Positions 8,990-17,414 of a stretch of 64,000 nt of DNA are shown here, piece by piece (the first letter of the stretch is position 1; the number at the start of each line of letters is the position of its first letter). Source of the DNA: Stutzerimonas azotifigens DSM 17556 (GTDB lineage Bacteria > Pseudomonadota > Gammaproteobacteria > Pseudomonadales > Pseudomonadaceae). Below the pieces are notes generated by a model. That model was given only the letters and a program-made list of their open reading frames with translations. It was not told the origin of the DNA and searched no databases. A program made the position numbers and the translations under genes. The stretch is taken from assembly GCF_000425625.1 (NCBI RefSeq), contig NZ_AUDU01000028.1, positions 1-64,000 on the forward strand, written 5' to 3'.

Positions 8990-9439
8990 ATGCGCACGCT
9001 GCTCACCGCGCTGCTGCTCGCACTACCGCTGACCGCCACCTCGCTGACCGCGCTCGCCGACGACTCACCGGCCGGCCGCTGGCAGACCATCGACGACGAG
9101 ACCGGCAAGCCCAAATCCGTCGTCGAGATCCAGCAGGCCGCCGACGGCACGCTCAGCGGCAGGGTGGTCGAGATTCTCCAGTCGGAGCACGGCCCCAACC
9201 CGGTCTGCAGCGCGTGCGAGGGTGAGCTGAAGGACCAGCCGATCACTGGCATGACCATTCTGCGCGACCTCAAGCCCGACGGCGAGAACGTCTGGAGCGG
9301 CGGCACCATCCTCGACCCGGCCAAGGGCAAGACCTACCGGGCCAAGGTGACCGTGCTCGAAGGCGGCGAACGGCTGGAGATGCGCGGCTACATCGGGATC
9401 GAGGCGCTCGGCCGCACGCAGACCTGGATTCGGCAGTAA
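8990..9439 (+). CDS. DUF2147 periplasmic protein
   Basis: The 149-residue protein has a clear signal peptide (cleaved near ALADDSPAG). It carries the DUF2147 pattern: GRWQTIDDETGKPKSVVEI at the mature N-terminus, then CSACEGELKDQPITGM. It continues with GGTILDPAKGKTY and a C-terminal GIEALGRTQTWIR. DUF2147 proteins are small secreted beta-barrel-like proteins of unknown function in Proteobacteria. The ATG is preceded by GGGAGGAGAC. It is a single gene bounded by repeat DNA; no function is proposed. Confidence 0.88.
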   Translation: MRTLLTALLLALPLTATSLTALADDSPAGRWQTIDDETGKPKSVVEIQQAADGTLSGRVVEILQSEHGPNPVCSACEGELKDQPITGMTILRDLKPDGENVWSGGTILDPAKGKTYRAKVTVLEGGERLEMRGYIGIEALGRTQTWIRQ

Positions 9440-9646
9440 CGCCATCCGCAGGGCGGAAGCGGCACCCCGTCGTCCGGACGGCGCCTGTCGCTCCGAGCCC
9501 TGGCGAAGCCCGGTGCAAGCCACCTGGGCCCCGGCCTGCGCCGGGGCGACGGGGGTTCGGCGGCGGCGTTACGGCCCGTCGTACCGGCGTAGGCCGATAC
9601 CCAGGCAAGCCACGGGCACGGCGAATCGGTTAATAAGGTCCAACGC
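9440..9646. repeat. Intergenic repeats, no gene
   Basis: It contains the GCCCCGGCCTGCGCCGGGGC-type palindrome (about 9528-9549) and a CGTACCGGCGTAGGCCG-type palindrome (about 9580-9597). Both families recur in the arrays at 52.4-53 and 57-58 kb. Confidence 0.6.
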
Positions 9647-9673
9647 GTGTATTTCCGCTCCGGTCCGCTGCCT

Positions 9674-10714
9674 ATGCTCCTGTCTGCCGTCCGCGCCCAG
9701 CGAATCCGTCCCTTGTTGCGTGCCGGCTGGCTGGCGCTGCTGGTCGTCAGCCCCTGGGCAGCGGCCGATACGGAGCTGGACGCGCTGCTCGACCAGTCCG
9801 AGCGGCTTGAGCCGTTGCGGACCGTCCTGGCCGCCCGCGACGGACGGATCATCGCGGAGCGGGGCTATCGGGGACACCGCACCACGGAACCGACCAACAT
9901 CAAGTCCGCCTCCAAGACGGTGATCTCGGCGCTGGTGGGCATCGCCATCGACAAGGGCGTGCTGCAGGGCACCGAGCAGCCGGTGGCCGAGCTGCTGAAG
10001 GACGACCTGCCCGCCGATCCCGACCCGCGCCTACGGCGCGTCACCGTGGGCCACCTGCTGTCGATGCAGGCCGGCCTGGGCTCGACCTCGGGGCGCAACT
10101 ATGGCGCCTGGGTGGCGAGCCGCAACTGGGTCCGGGCGGCACTGGCGCGGCCGTTCGAGGACGAACCCGGCGGCGCGATGATCTACTCCACCGGCTCCAC
10201 GCACCTGCTCTCGGCGATCCTGACCCGCCGCACCGGGCAGTCCACCCTGAGCCTGGCCCGGCAGTGGCTGGGGCCGCTCGAGGGCTTCGCGATCGGCGCC
10301 TGGACGCGCGACCCGCAGGGCATCTACCTGGGCGGCAACGAGATGGCGATGACGCCGCGCTCGCTGCTGGCCCTCGCCGAACTGTACCGACGGGGTGGCA
10401 TCACCGCGTCCGGCCGGCGGCTGCTGTCGGAGAACTGGATCGAGGCCTCCTGGACGCCGCGCACCCGCTCGCGCTACACCGGCCACGGCTATGGCTACGG
10501 CTGGTTCGCCACCCGCCTCGGCGGCGAGGAGGTCCGCTACGGCTGGGGCTATGGCGGGCAGATGCTCTACGTGGTGCCCGGGCTGGAGATGACCCTGGTG
10601 ATGACCTCGGACACGCAGCCGGCCGGCGGAGAAATGGGCCACCGCAATGCGCTGCACCGGCTGACCGGGCAGATCATCGAAAGCGTTCGGGCGGGCGGCA
10701 CACGCCTCGAATGA
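9674..10714 (+). CDS. Serine hydrolase, beta-lactamase (class C)-like
   Basis: The 346-residue exported protein of the beta-lactamase/PBP4-like superfamily (PF00144) has a signal sequence ending near VSPWAAAD. It carries the nucleophile motif S-A-S-K in IKSASKTVISALVG. The YSTGST stretch corresponds to the second (YxN) motif, with a late GYGYGWF region and GWGYGGQMLY near the C-terminus. It probably hydrolyses a small ester or peptide-like substrate in the periplasm; antibiotic hydrolysis is not implied by these motifs. The start is uncertain: an ATG at 9674 or an in-frame GTG at 9647 that has AAGG upstream. Transcription converges with the Na/Pi transporter gene. Confidence 0.8.
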   Translation: MLLSAVRAQRIRPLLRAGWLALLVVSPWAAADTELDALLDQSERLEPLRTVLAARDGRIIAERGYRGHRTTEPTNIKSASKTVISALVGIAIDKGVLQGTEQPVAELLKDDLPADPDPRLRRVTVGHLLSMQAGLGSTSGRNYGAWVASRNWVRAALARPFEDEPGGAMIYSTGSTHLLSAILTRRTGQSTLSLARQWLGPLEGFAIGAWTRDPQGIYLGGNEMAMTPRSLLALAELYRRGGITASGRRLLSENWIEASWTPRTRSRYTGHGYGYGWFATRLGGEEVRYGWGYGGQMLYVVPGLEMTLVMTSDTQPAGGEMGHRNALHRLTGQIIESVRAGGTRLE

Positions 10715-10730
10715 GCATCGCGGCGACGCT

Positions 10731-12593
10731 TCAGCCCTGGACGAGGGCCGGCCCCTCGTCCTCCGCCAGCGCCCGCAGCTGGCGCGTCAGCTCATGGCCC
10801 TCGCCGAGCAGCAGCGCGTTGCGCAGGCTCTGGATGATCCGGCTGGCGTAGCCCAGGTCGTTCATCAGCGAGCTGGTGTGGCGGCCGTCGAGCACCCGGT
10901 TTCGCACCGAGTCGAACAGCCGCGCCCGGAAATCGCCGTCGAACCCTGCGGACCGCTCGTCCAGCGCCTGCAGGCGCTCGCGCCAGCGCGCCTCGGGCAG
11001 TCCCGAACGGCTCAGCTCGCGCATCTCCCGCAGCGCCTCGAGCAGGTGCCGGCGCAGTTCGACGTAGGCCTGGCGGGCGGCCGACTCGTCCTGGCGAAGG
11101 TAGTGGCCGAGGTTCTTCTGCAGGTGCTTGGCGTCCTTGACTGCATCCACCAGCTGCAGGGCCGCCACCTGGCAGCTGAGCCAGAAGGCCTGGTGGTGCT
11201 CGTCCATGGGCAGTTCGAGGCGCCCCATGAAGGTCAGCAGGTCGCCGTAGACGCCCTTGATGTGGCGTTGGTAGAGCAGCTCGGCATCCAGCGCGCCGGG
11301 TTCCGGGCGGGCGCGCAGCAGGTCTTCGTCGGCGGGCCCGCGCTGCGTCAGCCGATCGACCGGCAGGTAGAGTGCGTGGCAGATGACCTCCAGGCTCAGC
11401 CGGGTCAGGTGCTGCAGCTCCTGCGCCACCGCGCTGGCCGCCGCGTCGATGGAGTCGAGCGCGCGGTCGCTCAGGTAGCGCGCCCGGGTGCAGGGCTCCG
11501 GCGCGCCGGGCTCGGCCAGCTCGCGGATCAGCACCACCGGCTCGTCGCGCTCCGGCAGCAGCCGGAGCAGCAGCTCGGCCAGCTGGCGCTGGAACGGCCA
11601 GAACAGCGCCACGCCCATCGCGTTGAACAGCGAGTGGAACAGCGCCAGCTGGATCAGCGTGTTGCCGCCGAGCCCGAACGGCTCGGTGAGCCCGCGCACC
11701 AGGTCGGTCAGCGGCAGCAGCAGGGCCAGCGCGAGTGTCGCGGTGACGACGTTGAACAGGACGTGGGCCAGCGCCAGCCGCTGGGCGTTTCGATTGCCGC
11801 CCAGCGAGCCGACCAGCGCGGCGGTCACGGTGGTGCCGACGTTGGCGCCGATGGCGATCGCCAGCGATTGGCCCAGCTCCAGTTGCCCGCTGGCGAGCGC
11901 CGCCAGGGTGAGGATCAGCGTGGCGTGGCTGGACTGCAGTACCACGGTGGCGAGCGTGCCGACGGCCACGAACAGCAGCTGGCCACCCAGGCCCTGGGCG
12001 TGGTAGGCGGACAGGTCCATCCCGCCGCCGAGGGCGACGAAGCCGGTCTTGATCTGGTCGATGCCGAGGAAGATGAAGGCGATGCCCAGCAGGATGCGCC
12101 CGCCGGCCTTGCCGCGCGCGTGGAGCAAGCCGGCCATCACGCCGAACACCAGCAGCGGCAGCGCCAACGGGCTGAGGCTGACGTTCTGCCCGGCCAGCGC
12201 CAGCAGCCAGATGCCGGTGGTAGAGCCGAGGTTGGCGCCGAACAGGATGGCGATGCCGCCGGCCAGCTTGACCAGCCCGGTGCTGATGAAGGCGAGGGTG
12301 AGCAGCGAGACCAGCGTGCTGGACTGCAGCAGCATGGTCCCGCCGAGGCCGAACAGCAGCCCCTTGAAGGGCGTTGCCGTGCTGCGTGCCAGCAGCCGTT
12401 CCAGCTTGCCGCCGGCCAGCTCGCGCAGCCCCTCCTCCAGGCATTGCATGCCGAACAGGAAGAGCGCGAGGCCGGCGCACAGCTCCAGCCAACCGTCGTT
12501 GCGCCAGAAGCTGGTGCCCAGGCCGACCACGGCCAGCAGGATCAGAAGGGTTCGCGCGCGTTTCTTGAAGTCGCCCATGCGTTTGGCTGCCAC
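10731..12593 (-). CDS. Na/Pi cotransporter family protein (NptA/YjbB-like)
   Basis: The 620-residue inner-membrane protein carries two inverted Na_Pi_cotrans repeats with the QSS signatures: GTMLLQSSTLVSLLTLAF in the first and ATVVLQSSHATLILTLA in the second. The glycine/threonine-rich re-entrant loops GANLGSTTG and GANVGTTVT are also clear. A C-terminal helical PhoU-like domain of about 220 residues follows. It should move phosphate (export in YjbB-type proteins) coupled to sodium. The start is either the GTG at 12593 or the ATG at 12578. It lies downstream of phoQ on the same strand, separated by a probable terminator. Convergent with the serine hydrolase gene. Confidence 0.88.
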   Translation of the reverse strand: MAAKRMGDFKKRARTLLILLAVVGLGTSFWRNDGWLELCAGLALFLFGMQCLEEGLRELAGGKLERLLARSTATPFKGLLFGLGGTMLLQSSTLVSLLTLAFISTGLVKLAGGIAILFGANLGSTTGIWLLALAGQNVSLSPLALPLLVFGVMAGLLHARGKAGGRILLGIAFIFLGIDQIKTGFVALGGGMDLSAYHAQGLGGQLLFVAVGTLATVVLQSSHATLILTLAALASGQLELGQSLAIAIGANVGTTVTAALVGSLGGNRNAQRLALAHVLFNVVTATLALALLLPLTDLVRGLTEPFGLGGNTLIQLALFHSLFNAMGVALFWPFQRQLAELLLRLLPERDEPVVLIRELAEPGAPEPCTRARYLSDRALDSIDAAASAVAQELQHLTRLSLEVICHALYLPVDRLTQRGPADEDLLRARPEPGALDAELLYQRHIKGVYGDLLTFMGRLELPMDEHHQAFWLSCQVAALQLVDAVKDAKHLQKNLGHYLRQDESAARQAYVELRRHLLEALREMRELSRSGLPEARWRERLQALDERSAGFDGDFRARLFDSVRNRVLDGRHTSSLMNDLGYASRIIQSLRNALLLGEGHELTRQLRALAEDEGPALVQG

Positions 12594-12698
12594 TGCCCTG
12601 TGTATGCGAAAAGAACGGCAAGCCGATCGACAGGCGAGCCGAGCGCCATCATCGCAGCAGCGCCGACGCCTGGGGCGAGCCGATGGTCATGGAAATGC

Positions 12699-12726
12699 AA
12701 AAAAGCCGTCCCGGCATGGCTCGGCG
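12699..12726 (-). terminator. Probable terminator after phoQ
   Basis: On the minus strand AGCC-ATGCCGGGAC-GGCT is followed by six T residues, directly after the phoQ stop codon. The stem is short but could extend as GCCG/CGGC. Confidence 0.5.
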
Positions 12727-12727
12727 C

Positions 12728-14086
12728 TCAGTCGTACAGCCGCACCCGGAAGCAGGCCCCGCCCAGCTCCGAATCCTCCAGGCTCAGCTCGCCGTCGTAG
12801 CTGTCGATGATGTCCTGCACCACGGCCAGGCCGATGCCCTGCCCCGGGTTCTGCGCATCCAGCCGCTCGCCACGGCGCAGCACGCGCGCGCGCTGGTCCG
12901 CCGGCACCCCGGGGCCATCGTCCTCGATGCTCAGCAGGCAGCCGCCGGGCTGCGGCCCCAAGGTCACCCGCACCCGCCCGAGGCACAGGCGGTAGGCGTT
13001 CTCCAGCAGGTTGCCGAGCAGCTCCATCAGGGCACCGCGCTCCATGCTCACGAGGCTGTGTTCCGGCACCTGCAGGTCGGTCTGCACGCGCTTGTCGCGG
13101 TAGACCTTGTCCAGCGACCGGCACAGCCCGTCGAGCAGCGGCCAGACCTGCTCGCGGTGGCGCACCAGGCCGCTGCGGCGCAGGCTGGCACGCTGCAGCT
13201 GGTAGCCGACCTGCTGGCTCATGCGCTCGATCTGCGCCTGCATCAGCTGCGCCTGCTCGCGGTTTTCCGGCTGGGTGGCAAGCGTCTCGCCGACGCCCTG
13301 CAGCACGCTCAGCGGCGTCTTCAGGCTGTGCGCCAGGTCCTCCAGGGAATCGCGGTAGCGCTCGCGCTGGCGCCGCTCGCTGTCCAGCAGACGGTTGAGC
13401 GAGCCGGTCAGGCGCAGCAGCTCCTGCGGATGCTCGCCGCTGAGGTGTTCGCGGGTGCCGGCCTCCACCTCGTCCAGTTCGTCGCTGAGCCGGCGCAGGC
13501 TGCGAAAGCCCCAGGTCAGGCCGAACCAGAGCAGCCCCAGCAGCACCAGCAGGGCGCCGCCCAGCCACAGGTTGAGCTGGCGCTGGAAGCCGCGGTAGAT
13601 CATCTGGTAGTCGCGCGTGGGTTGCATGGTGACGATGCTGAAGGCGGCGCTGGCACCGCGCAGCAGGTCGATCTCCACGTCGTAGACGAAGAACTCCTGG
13701 CCCTGGGTGTCACGCAGGCGCAGCAGCTCGTGGCCGCGGCCGTCGTAGCGCGGCAGGTAGGGCACGTCCTCGTCCTCGGCCGAACGCGAGCGCCAGACCA
13801 GCTGGCCGTCGCGGTCGTAGATGAAGCCCAGCAGGCGCGAGTCGAGGTTGTCGAATTCCTCATCCGGCAGCTTGTCCGGCATGACCAGGCGGCCGTTCTC
13901 GATGCGCGCGGCGGAGACCAGCGCGGCGGCGTCGGCGGCCAGGCGCTTCTCGATGCTCTCGTCCAGGGCCAGGGAGAACACGCCCTGGAGCACCTGCAGC
14001 AGCACCAGCATGAACAGCACCGCGAGCACCGCGGTGCCGAGCATCAGACGCAGGCGCAGGGAACGCCAGCGCTGCCGTGCCCTCAT
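12728..14086 (-). CDS. phoQ: Sensor histidine kinase PhoQ
   Basis: The 452-residue inner-membrane kinase pairs with PhoP and senses low divalent cations, and in this family also cationic peptides. It shows a membrane segment near residues 15-35, an acidic periplasmic domain (RSRSAEDEDVPYLPRYDG), a second membrane segment (LWLGGALLVLLGLLWFGL) and a HAMP region. The H-box is LEDLAHSLKTPLSVLQGV, the N-box is LLGNLLENAYRLC, and the G-boxes include IEDDGPGVP and GQGIGLAVV. The start at 14086 overlaps the phoP stop (ATGA); the frame is open further upstream but only as a phoP shadow. Operon order oprH-phoP-phoQ is as in P. aeruginosa. Confidence 0.93.
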   Translation of the reverse strand: MRARQRWRSLRLRLMLGTAVLAVLFMLVLLQVLQGVFSLALDESIEKRLAADAAALVSAARIENGRLVMPDKLPDEEFDNLDSRLLGFIYDRDGQLVWRSRSAEDEDVPYLPRYDGRGHELLRLRDTQGQEFFVYDVEIDLLRGASAAFSIVTMQPTRDYQMIYRGFQRQLNLWLGGALLVLLGLLWFGLTWGFRSLRRLSDELDEVEAGTREHLSGEHPQELLRLTGSLNRLLDSERRQRERYRDSLEDLAHSLKTPLSVLQGVGETLATQPENREQAQLMQAQIERMSQQVGYQLQRASLRRSGLVRHREQVWPLLDGLCRSLDKVYRDKRVQTDLQVPEHSLVSMERGALMELLGNLLENAYRLCLGRVRVTLGPQPGGCLLSIEDDGPGVPADQRARVLRRGERLDAQNPGQGIGLAVVQDIIDSYDGELSLEDSELGGACFRVRLYD

Positions 14087-14760
14087 CGGCAGCGCTCGTT
14101 GAACAGGTAGCCCTGGCCGCGCACGGTCTCGATCGGCTTGCCGCCGAGCGCCGCCTCGAGCTTGCGCCGCAGGCGCCCGACCAGCACCTCGATGACGTTC
14201 GGATCGCGCTCGTCGTCGTCCGGATAGAGCTGCTCCATCAGGCGCTCCTTGGCGACCACCTGCTGGTGGTGGCGCATGAGGTACTCGAGGATGCGGTACT
14301 CGAAGGCGGTGAGCTGCAGCGACGCCTCGTCGACCAGCGCCTGCTTGCGGTTGAGGTCCAGCACCAGGCGGCCGGCCTCGATGGTCGGCTTGGTGAAGCC
14401 CGAGGAGCGCCGCAGCAGTGCGTTCAGGCGCGCCTCCAGCTCCTCGAACTGGAAGGGCTTGACCAGGTAGTCGTCGGCCCCGCAGGACAGGCCTTCGACC
14501 TTGTCCTGCCAATTGCCGCGGGCGGTGAGAATGAGGATGGGAAAATTCTTGTCCTGGCTGCGCAGCTGGCGGATCAGGTCGATGCCGCTCATGCCCGGCA
14601 GGCCGAGATCGATCAGGGCGAGGTCGTGGTTGTAGGACTCGGCGCGGTACAGGGCCTCCTCCGCGGTGCCCACGGCATCGACGACGTGGCCGTGCTCGCG
14701 CAGGCGGCTGAACAGATGGTGGCGCAGCAGGGCCTCGTCTTCCACCACCAGCAACTTCAT
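14083..14760 (-). CDS. phoP: Response regulator PhoP
   Basis: The 225-residue OmpR-family regulator is nearly identical in layout to P. aeruginosa PhoP. The receiver begins MKLLVVEDEALLRHHL and has the acidic pocket E8/D9. The phosphorylated Asp is in LALIDLGLPGMSG, the Thr in ILILTARGNWQDK and the Lys in DDYLVKPFQFEE. The C-terminal winged helix ends VEVLVGRLRRKLEA-like, then ETVRGQGYLFNERCR. It activates oprH-phoP-phoQ and envelope-modification genes when Mg2+ is low. A GC-rich hairpin separates it from oprH, so part of its transcript may be attenuated. Confidence 0.95.
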   Translation of the reverse strand: MKLLVVEDEALLRHHLFSRLREHGHVVDAVGTAEEALYRAESYNHDLALIDLGLPGMSGIDLIRQLRSQDKNFPILILTARGNWQDKVEGLSCGADDYLVKPFQFEELEARLNALLRRSSGFTKPTIEAGRLVLDLNRKQALVDEASLQLTAFEYRILEYLMRHHQQVVAKERLMEQLYPDDDERDPNVIEVLVGRLRRKLEAALGGKPIETVRGQGYLFNERCR

Positions 14761-14788
14761 CGCGCGTTTCCTTCATGCAATGGGCGAA

Positions 14789-14811
14789 AGGGCCGGGCGT
14801 GTGCCCGGCCC
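14789..14811 (-). terminator. Intercistronic hairpin between oprH and phoP
   Basis: GGGCCGGGC-ACAC-GCCCGGCCC reads on the minus strand as a 9-bp perfect stem followed by TTTCG. It lies between the oprH stop and the phoP start. The T tract is short, so it probably acts as a partial terminator or an mRNA stability element, favouring oprH over phoPQ. Confidence 0.6.
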
Positions 14812-14828
14812 CGTCGTTAGGGCGCGGT

Positions 14829-15434
14829 TCAGAAAGCGTAGTTGGCGCCGAGGTAGAACTGCGCGCTGCTGTGCAGGTCCAGCGACCCGGCCTTCGCGGC
14901 GCCATGCGGCACCATCTCGGTGCTGGCGTTGGTGCGCAGGTAGCGATAGCCACCCTCGATCGAGGCCTTGCTGCTGAGCTGCTGCAGGATACCGGCCTGC
15001 AGGCCGACAGCGTAGCCGATGTCGCTGTCGCGCCTGAAGCCGCTGCTTTCCTGCTCCAGCTTGACCAGGCCGGCGGTGGCACCGCCGAACAGCTTGGTGT
15101 TGTTGTCGCCCACCGGCAGGAACATGTCGTAGCTGCCGAGCAGGTTCTGCTGGCGCAGCTTGTAGCCGCCGTTGCTATCGGAGACGTTCTCGTAGGTGGC
15201 GTAGTAGCGGCTGGCTTCGCGCTGCTGGCCGGCGCGCACGCCCCAGGTGCTCTTGTTGTCGATCACCTTGTCCAGATTCGGGTTGCCCAGGTTGGCGTTC
15301 AGCGAACTGGACTTCTGGACGTTGTTGTCGGTCTGGCCGAAGGTCAGGCCGACGAAGTTGTCCGCCGCCTGGGCGCTGACGGCGCCAACGGACAGAAGGG
15401 TAGCCAGGGCGATGCGGTTCAGGTTGAGCGTCAT
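14829..15434 (-). CDS. oprH: Outer-membrane protein OprH
   Basis: The 201-residue outer-membrane protein is a close match to OprH of P. aeruginosa, an eight-stranded beta-barrel that crosslinks LPS when Mg2+ is scarce. The signal peptide is cleaved at AQAADNF. Family-diagnostic stretches include NVQKSSSLNANLGNPNLDKV, YYATYENVSDSNGGYKLRQQ, LLGSYDMFLPVGDNNTKLF and YRYLRTNASTEMVPHG. The last residue is Phe after GANYAF, as expected for a barrel end. It is the first gene of the phoPQ operon. The ATG is preceded by AGAGGACG. Confidence 0.93.
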   Translation of the reverse strand: MTLNLNRIALATLLSVGAVSAQAADNFVGLTFGQTDNNVQKSSSLNANLGNPNLDKVIDNKSTWGVRAGQQREASRYYATYENVSDSNGGYKLRQQNLLGSYDMFLPVGDNNTKLFGGATAGLVKLEQESSGFRRDSDIGYAVGLQAGILQQLSSKASIEGGYRYLRTNASTEMVPHGAAKAGSLDLHSSAQFYLGANYAF

Positions 15435-15492
15435 AAGTCGTCCTCTTGGGTTCGGTTGTTGACCAACTCGACAACAGTCTGTCGCAGGCCCC

Positions 15493-15532
15493 CTGAACCC
15501 CTACTGAACCCTTCTTGAACCTGCGCTGAACG
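15493..15532 (-). promoter_or_regulatory. PhoP-binding repeats upstream of oprH
   Basis: Four hexamers spaced exactly 11 bp apart are seen on the plus strand as CTGAAC, CTGAAC, TTGAAC, CTGAAC at 15493, 15504, 15515 and 15526. On the minus strand they read GTTCAG/GTTCAA head to tail. Tandem half-sites with one-turn spacing are what OmpR-family dimers such as PhoP bind. They lie about 60-100 bp upstream of the oprH start. Confidence 0.75.
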
Positions 15533-15709
15533 AGGCGGTGATCGAGTCATCCAGGTGCGCGCCGGCCTCTGTTACCTCGGTCGCAGCCACACCCGCGCCA
15601 CGCCCCACACCGCTCCGTCGCCCCGGCGCAGGCCGGGGCCCAGTTGCCCATACCATCCCCATCGGCGACCATCGATCGTCCAGCCCCCTCCAGCCGCAGG
15701 AGCGCCCCC

Positions 15710-16498
15710 ATGCCACCCGTCCTGTTCGTTTCCCACGGAGCACCGACCTTCGCGCTCGACCCGGGCATCGCCGGAGAGCGGCTGTCGGCGCTGGGGCGGC
15801 AGCTGCCGCGTCCCGAGGCCGTACTGATCGTCTCGCCGCACTGGATGACGCGCGGCAGCATCGGCGTGACCAGCAGTCCACGGCCGGAAACGATCCACGA
15901 CTTCGGTGGCTTCCCCCCGCCGCTCTACCAGTTGCGCTACCCGGCGCCAGGGCATCCGGAACTGGCACTGCAGACTGTGGACGCGCTGCGTGCGGCGGGC
16001 TTCGACAGCCATGCCGATGCCGACCGCGGGCTCGACCATGGCGCCTGGGTGCCGCTGCTGCACCTGTTCCCGAACGCCGACATACCGGTATTCCAGGTCT
16101 CGCTGCCCTACCCCTGCGACGCTCGGACAGCCTGGCAGCTCGGCCAGGCGCTGAAGCCGCTACGCGAGCAGGGCGTGCTGGTCATCGGATCGGGCAGCCT
16201 GACCCACAACCTGCAGGAATTCCGCACCCGTCACGGTGCCGATGCCGAATACGTCCACCAGTTCACCGGCTGGGTACGCGAGGCGCTGCGCGAGAACCGC
16301 CTCGAGGACCTGATCGACTATCGCCGGCAGGCGCCCGACGCCCTTCGCGCGCACCCGACCGAGGAGCACTTCGTCCCCCTGCTGGTGGCCCTGGGCGCGC
16401 GCGAGGCCGAGGACGATGCGCTGACGATGGTCGACGGCGGCATTACCCATGGGGTGCTGGCGATGGATGCCTATCTGTTCGGTGCCGAGGCGGTCTGA
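15710..16498 (+). CDS. DODA-type extradiol dioxygenase (LigB superfamily)
   Basis: The 262-residue protein of the class III extradiol dioxygenase/4,5-DOPA dioxygenase family (YgiD-like) is cytoplasmic and uses a divalent metal. The N-terminal MPPVLFVSHGAPTFALD contains the first metal His. IVSPHWMTRG and GLDHGAWVPLLHLFP carry the other conserved His residues, and IGSGSLTHNLQEF and ITHGVLAMDAY complete the pattern. It opens an aromatic ring, probably of a catechol-like substrate. The ATG at 15710 has AGGAG upstream; the longer frame from 15644 runs through repeat DNA. It is a single gene. Confidence 0.87.
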   Translation: MPPVLFVSHGAPTFALDPGIAGERLSALGRQLPRPEAVLIVSPHWMTRGSIGVTSSPRPETIHDFGGFPPPLYQLRYPAPGHPELALQTVDALRAAGFDSHADADRGLDHGAWVPLLHLFPNADIPVFQVSLPYPCDARTAWQLGQALKPLREQGVLVIGSGSLTHNLQEFRTRHGADAEYVHQFTGWVREALRENRLEDLIDYRRQAPDALRAHPTEEHFVPLLVALGAREAEDDALTMVDGGITHGVLAMDAYLFGAEAV

Positions 16499-16643
16499 AT
16501 GCTGGGGCCATACCAGGCCGCACGGTCGGCCATTGGGTGAGCCGAAACACCCGGCGAACGAGTTCGTTATAGGTGTTCGTCCCGGACCGGAAAATTGAAA
16601 CGAGAATGTCCTGCCCTTCTACCGTTCAACGGAGCGCAGCGAC

Positions 16644-17414
16644 TCAGGCAAGCGACCGCACCGCCTGCAGCATGAGCACCGCGGCGAGAATAGCCAGCGT
16701 GCCGACCGCCACTTGCCGATACGCCTTGGTCGAGGCGCGGTAGAAGGCGGCCGTCCCTAACCAGGTGCCAAAGGCCAGTACCGGATAGAGCAGGACCGTG
16801 ACGAGCAGCGCCTGCCAGTTCAGCGCGCCGACTAGAAGCAGGCCGAAAAGAGAGACAAATCCCTGCACCATGAAAATGCTGGTCATTGATGCTCGTGCAG
16901 TAGCCGGACTAAACGGTCCCCCCAGGAAGTAGAGCACCAGCGGCGGACCGCTCATCGCCGAAAATCCATTCAGGAGACCCGAAACTGCGCCCACTCCGAA
17001 GGTGAGCAATGGTCCTGGGCGCCGCTCGAAGCGCCACCCCGAGGCGAGCACCACAACCGCCCCGAGCACGATCAGCCCCATGCACAGGCGCAGCGTGCGC
17101 TCCGGCAGGGAGACCAGCAGGCCAATGCCGGCCAGCGAGGTCACCACGCCGGGCAGGCTGAGCTGCACCGCGCTGCGCATGTCGATATCCGGCCGGTCCT
17201 TGCGCAGCGACTCCAATCCGGAGAGCACCTGCAGGCCCATGACGATAGGTGCAGCCAGCGCGGGCGAGAGGAACAGCGAAAGGATCGGCACCGAGAACAG
17301 CGCCGAGCCAAAGCCCGTGAAGCCGCGCAGGATGCCCGATACCAGCACAGAGAGCCACGCCGCCCAGAAGAGTGGGTCCCCTGGCTGCAGCAGGTTGGTC
17401 AGCGACTCGCTCAC
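16644..17414 (-). CDS. TauE/SafE-family membrane transporter
   Basis: The 256-residue integral membrane protein has about eight hydrophobic segments and the TauE/SafE (DUF81) pattern. The two half-repeats are LVSGILRGFTGFGSALFSVP and GAVSGLLNGFSAMSGPPLVL. The family is associated with export of sulfonates, sulfite or other small organic anions. It starts with GTG in a GTGA overlap with the upstream ABC ATPase gene. It is therefore the last gene of the seven-gene nitrilase/ABC operon and may export a product or by-product of that pathway. The substrate cannot be read from sequence. Confidence 0.85.
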   Translation of the reverse strand: MSESLTNLLQPGDPLFWAAWLSVLVSGILRGFTGFGSALFSVPILSLFLSPALAAPIVMGLQVLSGLESLRKDRPDIDMRSAVQLSLPGVVTSLAGIGLLVSLPERTLRLCMGLIVLGAVVVLASGWRFERRPGPLLTFGVGAVSGLLNGFSAMSGPPLVLYFLGGPFSPATARASMTSIFMVQGFVSLFGLLLVGALNWQALLVTVLLYPVLAFGTWLGTAAFYRASTKAYRQVAVGTLAILAAVLMLQAVRSLA

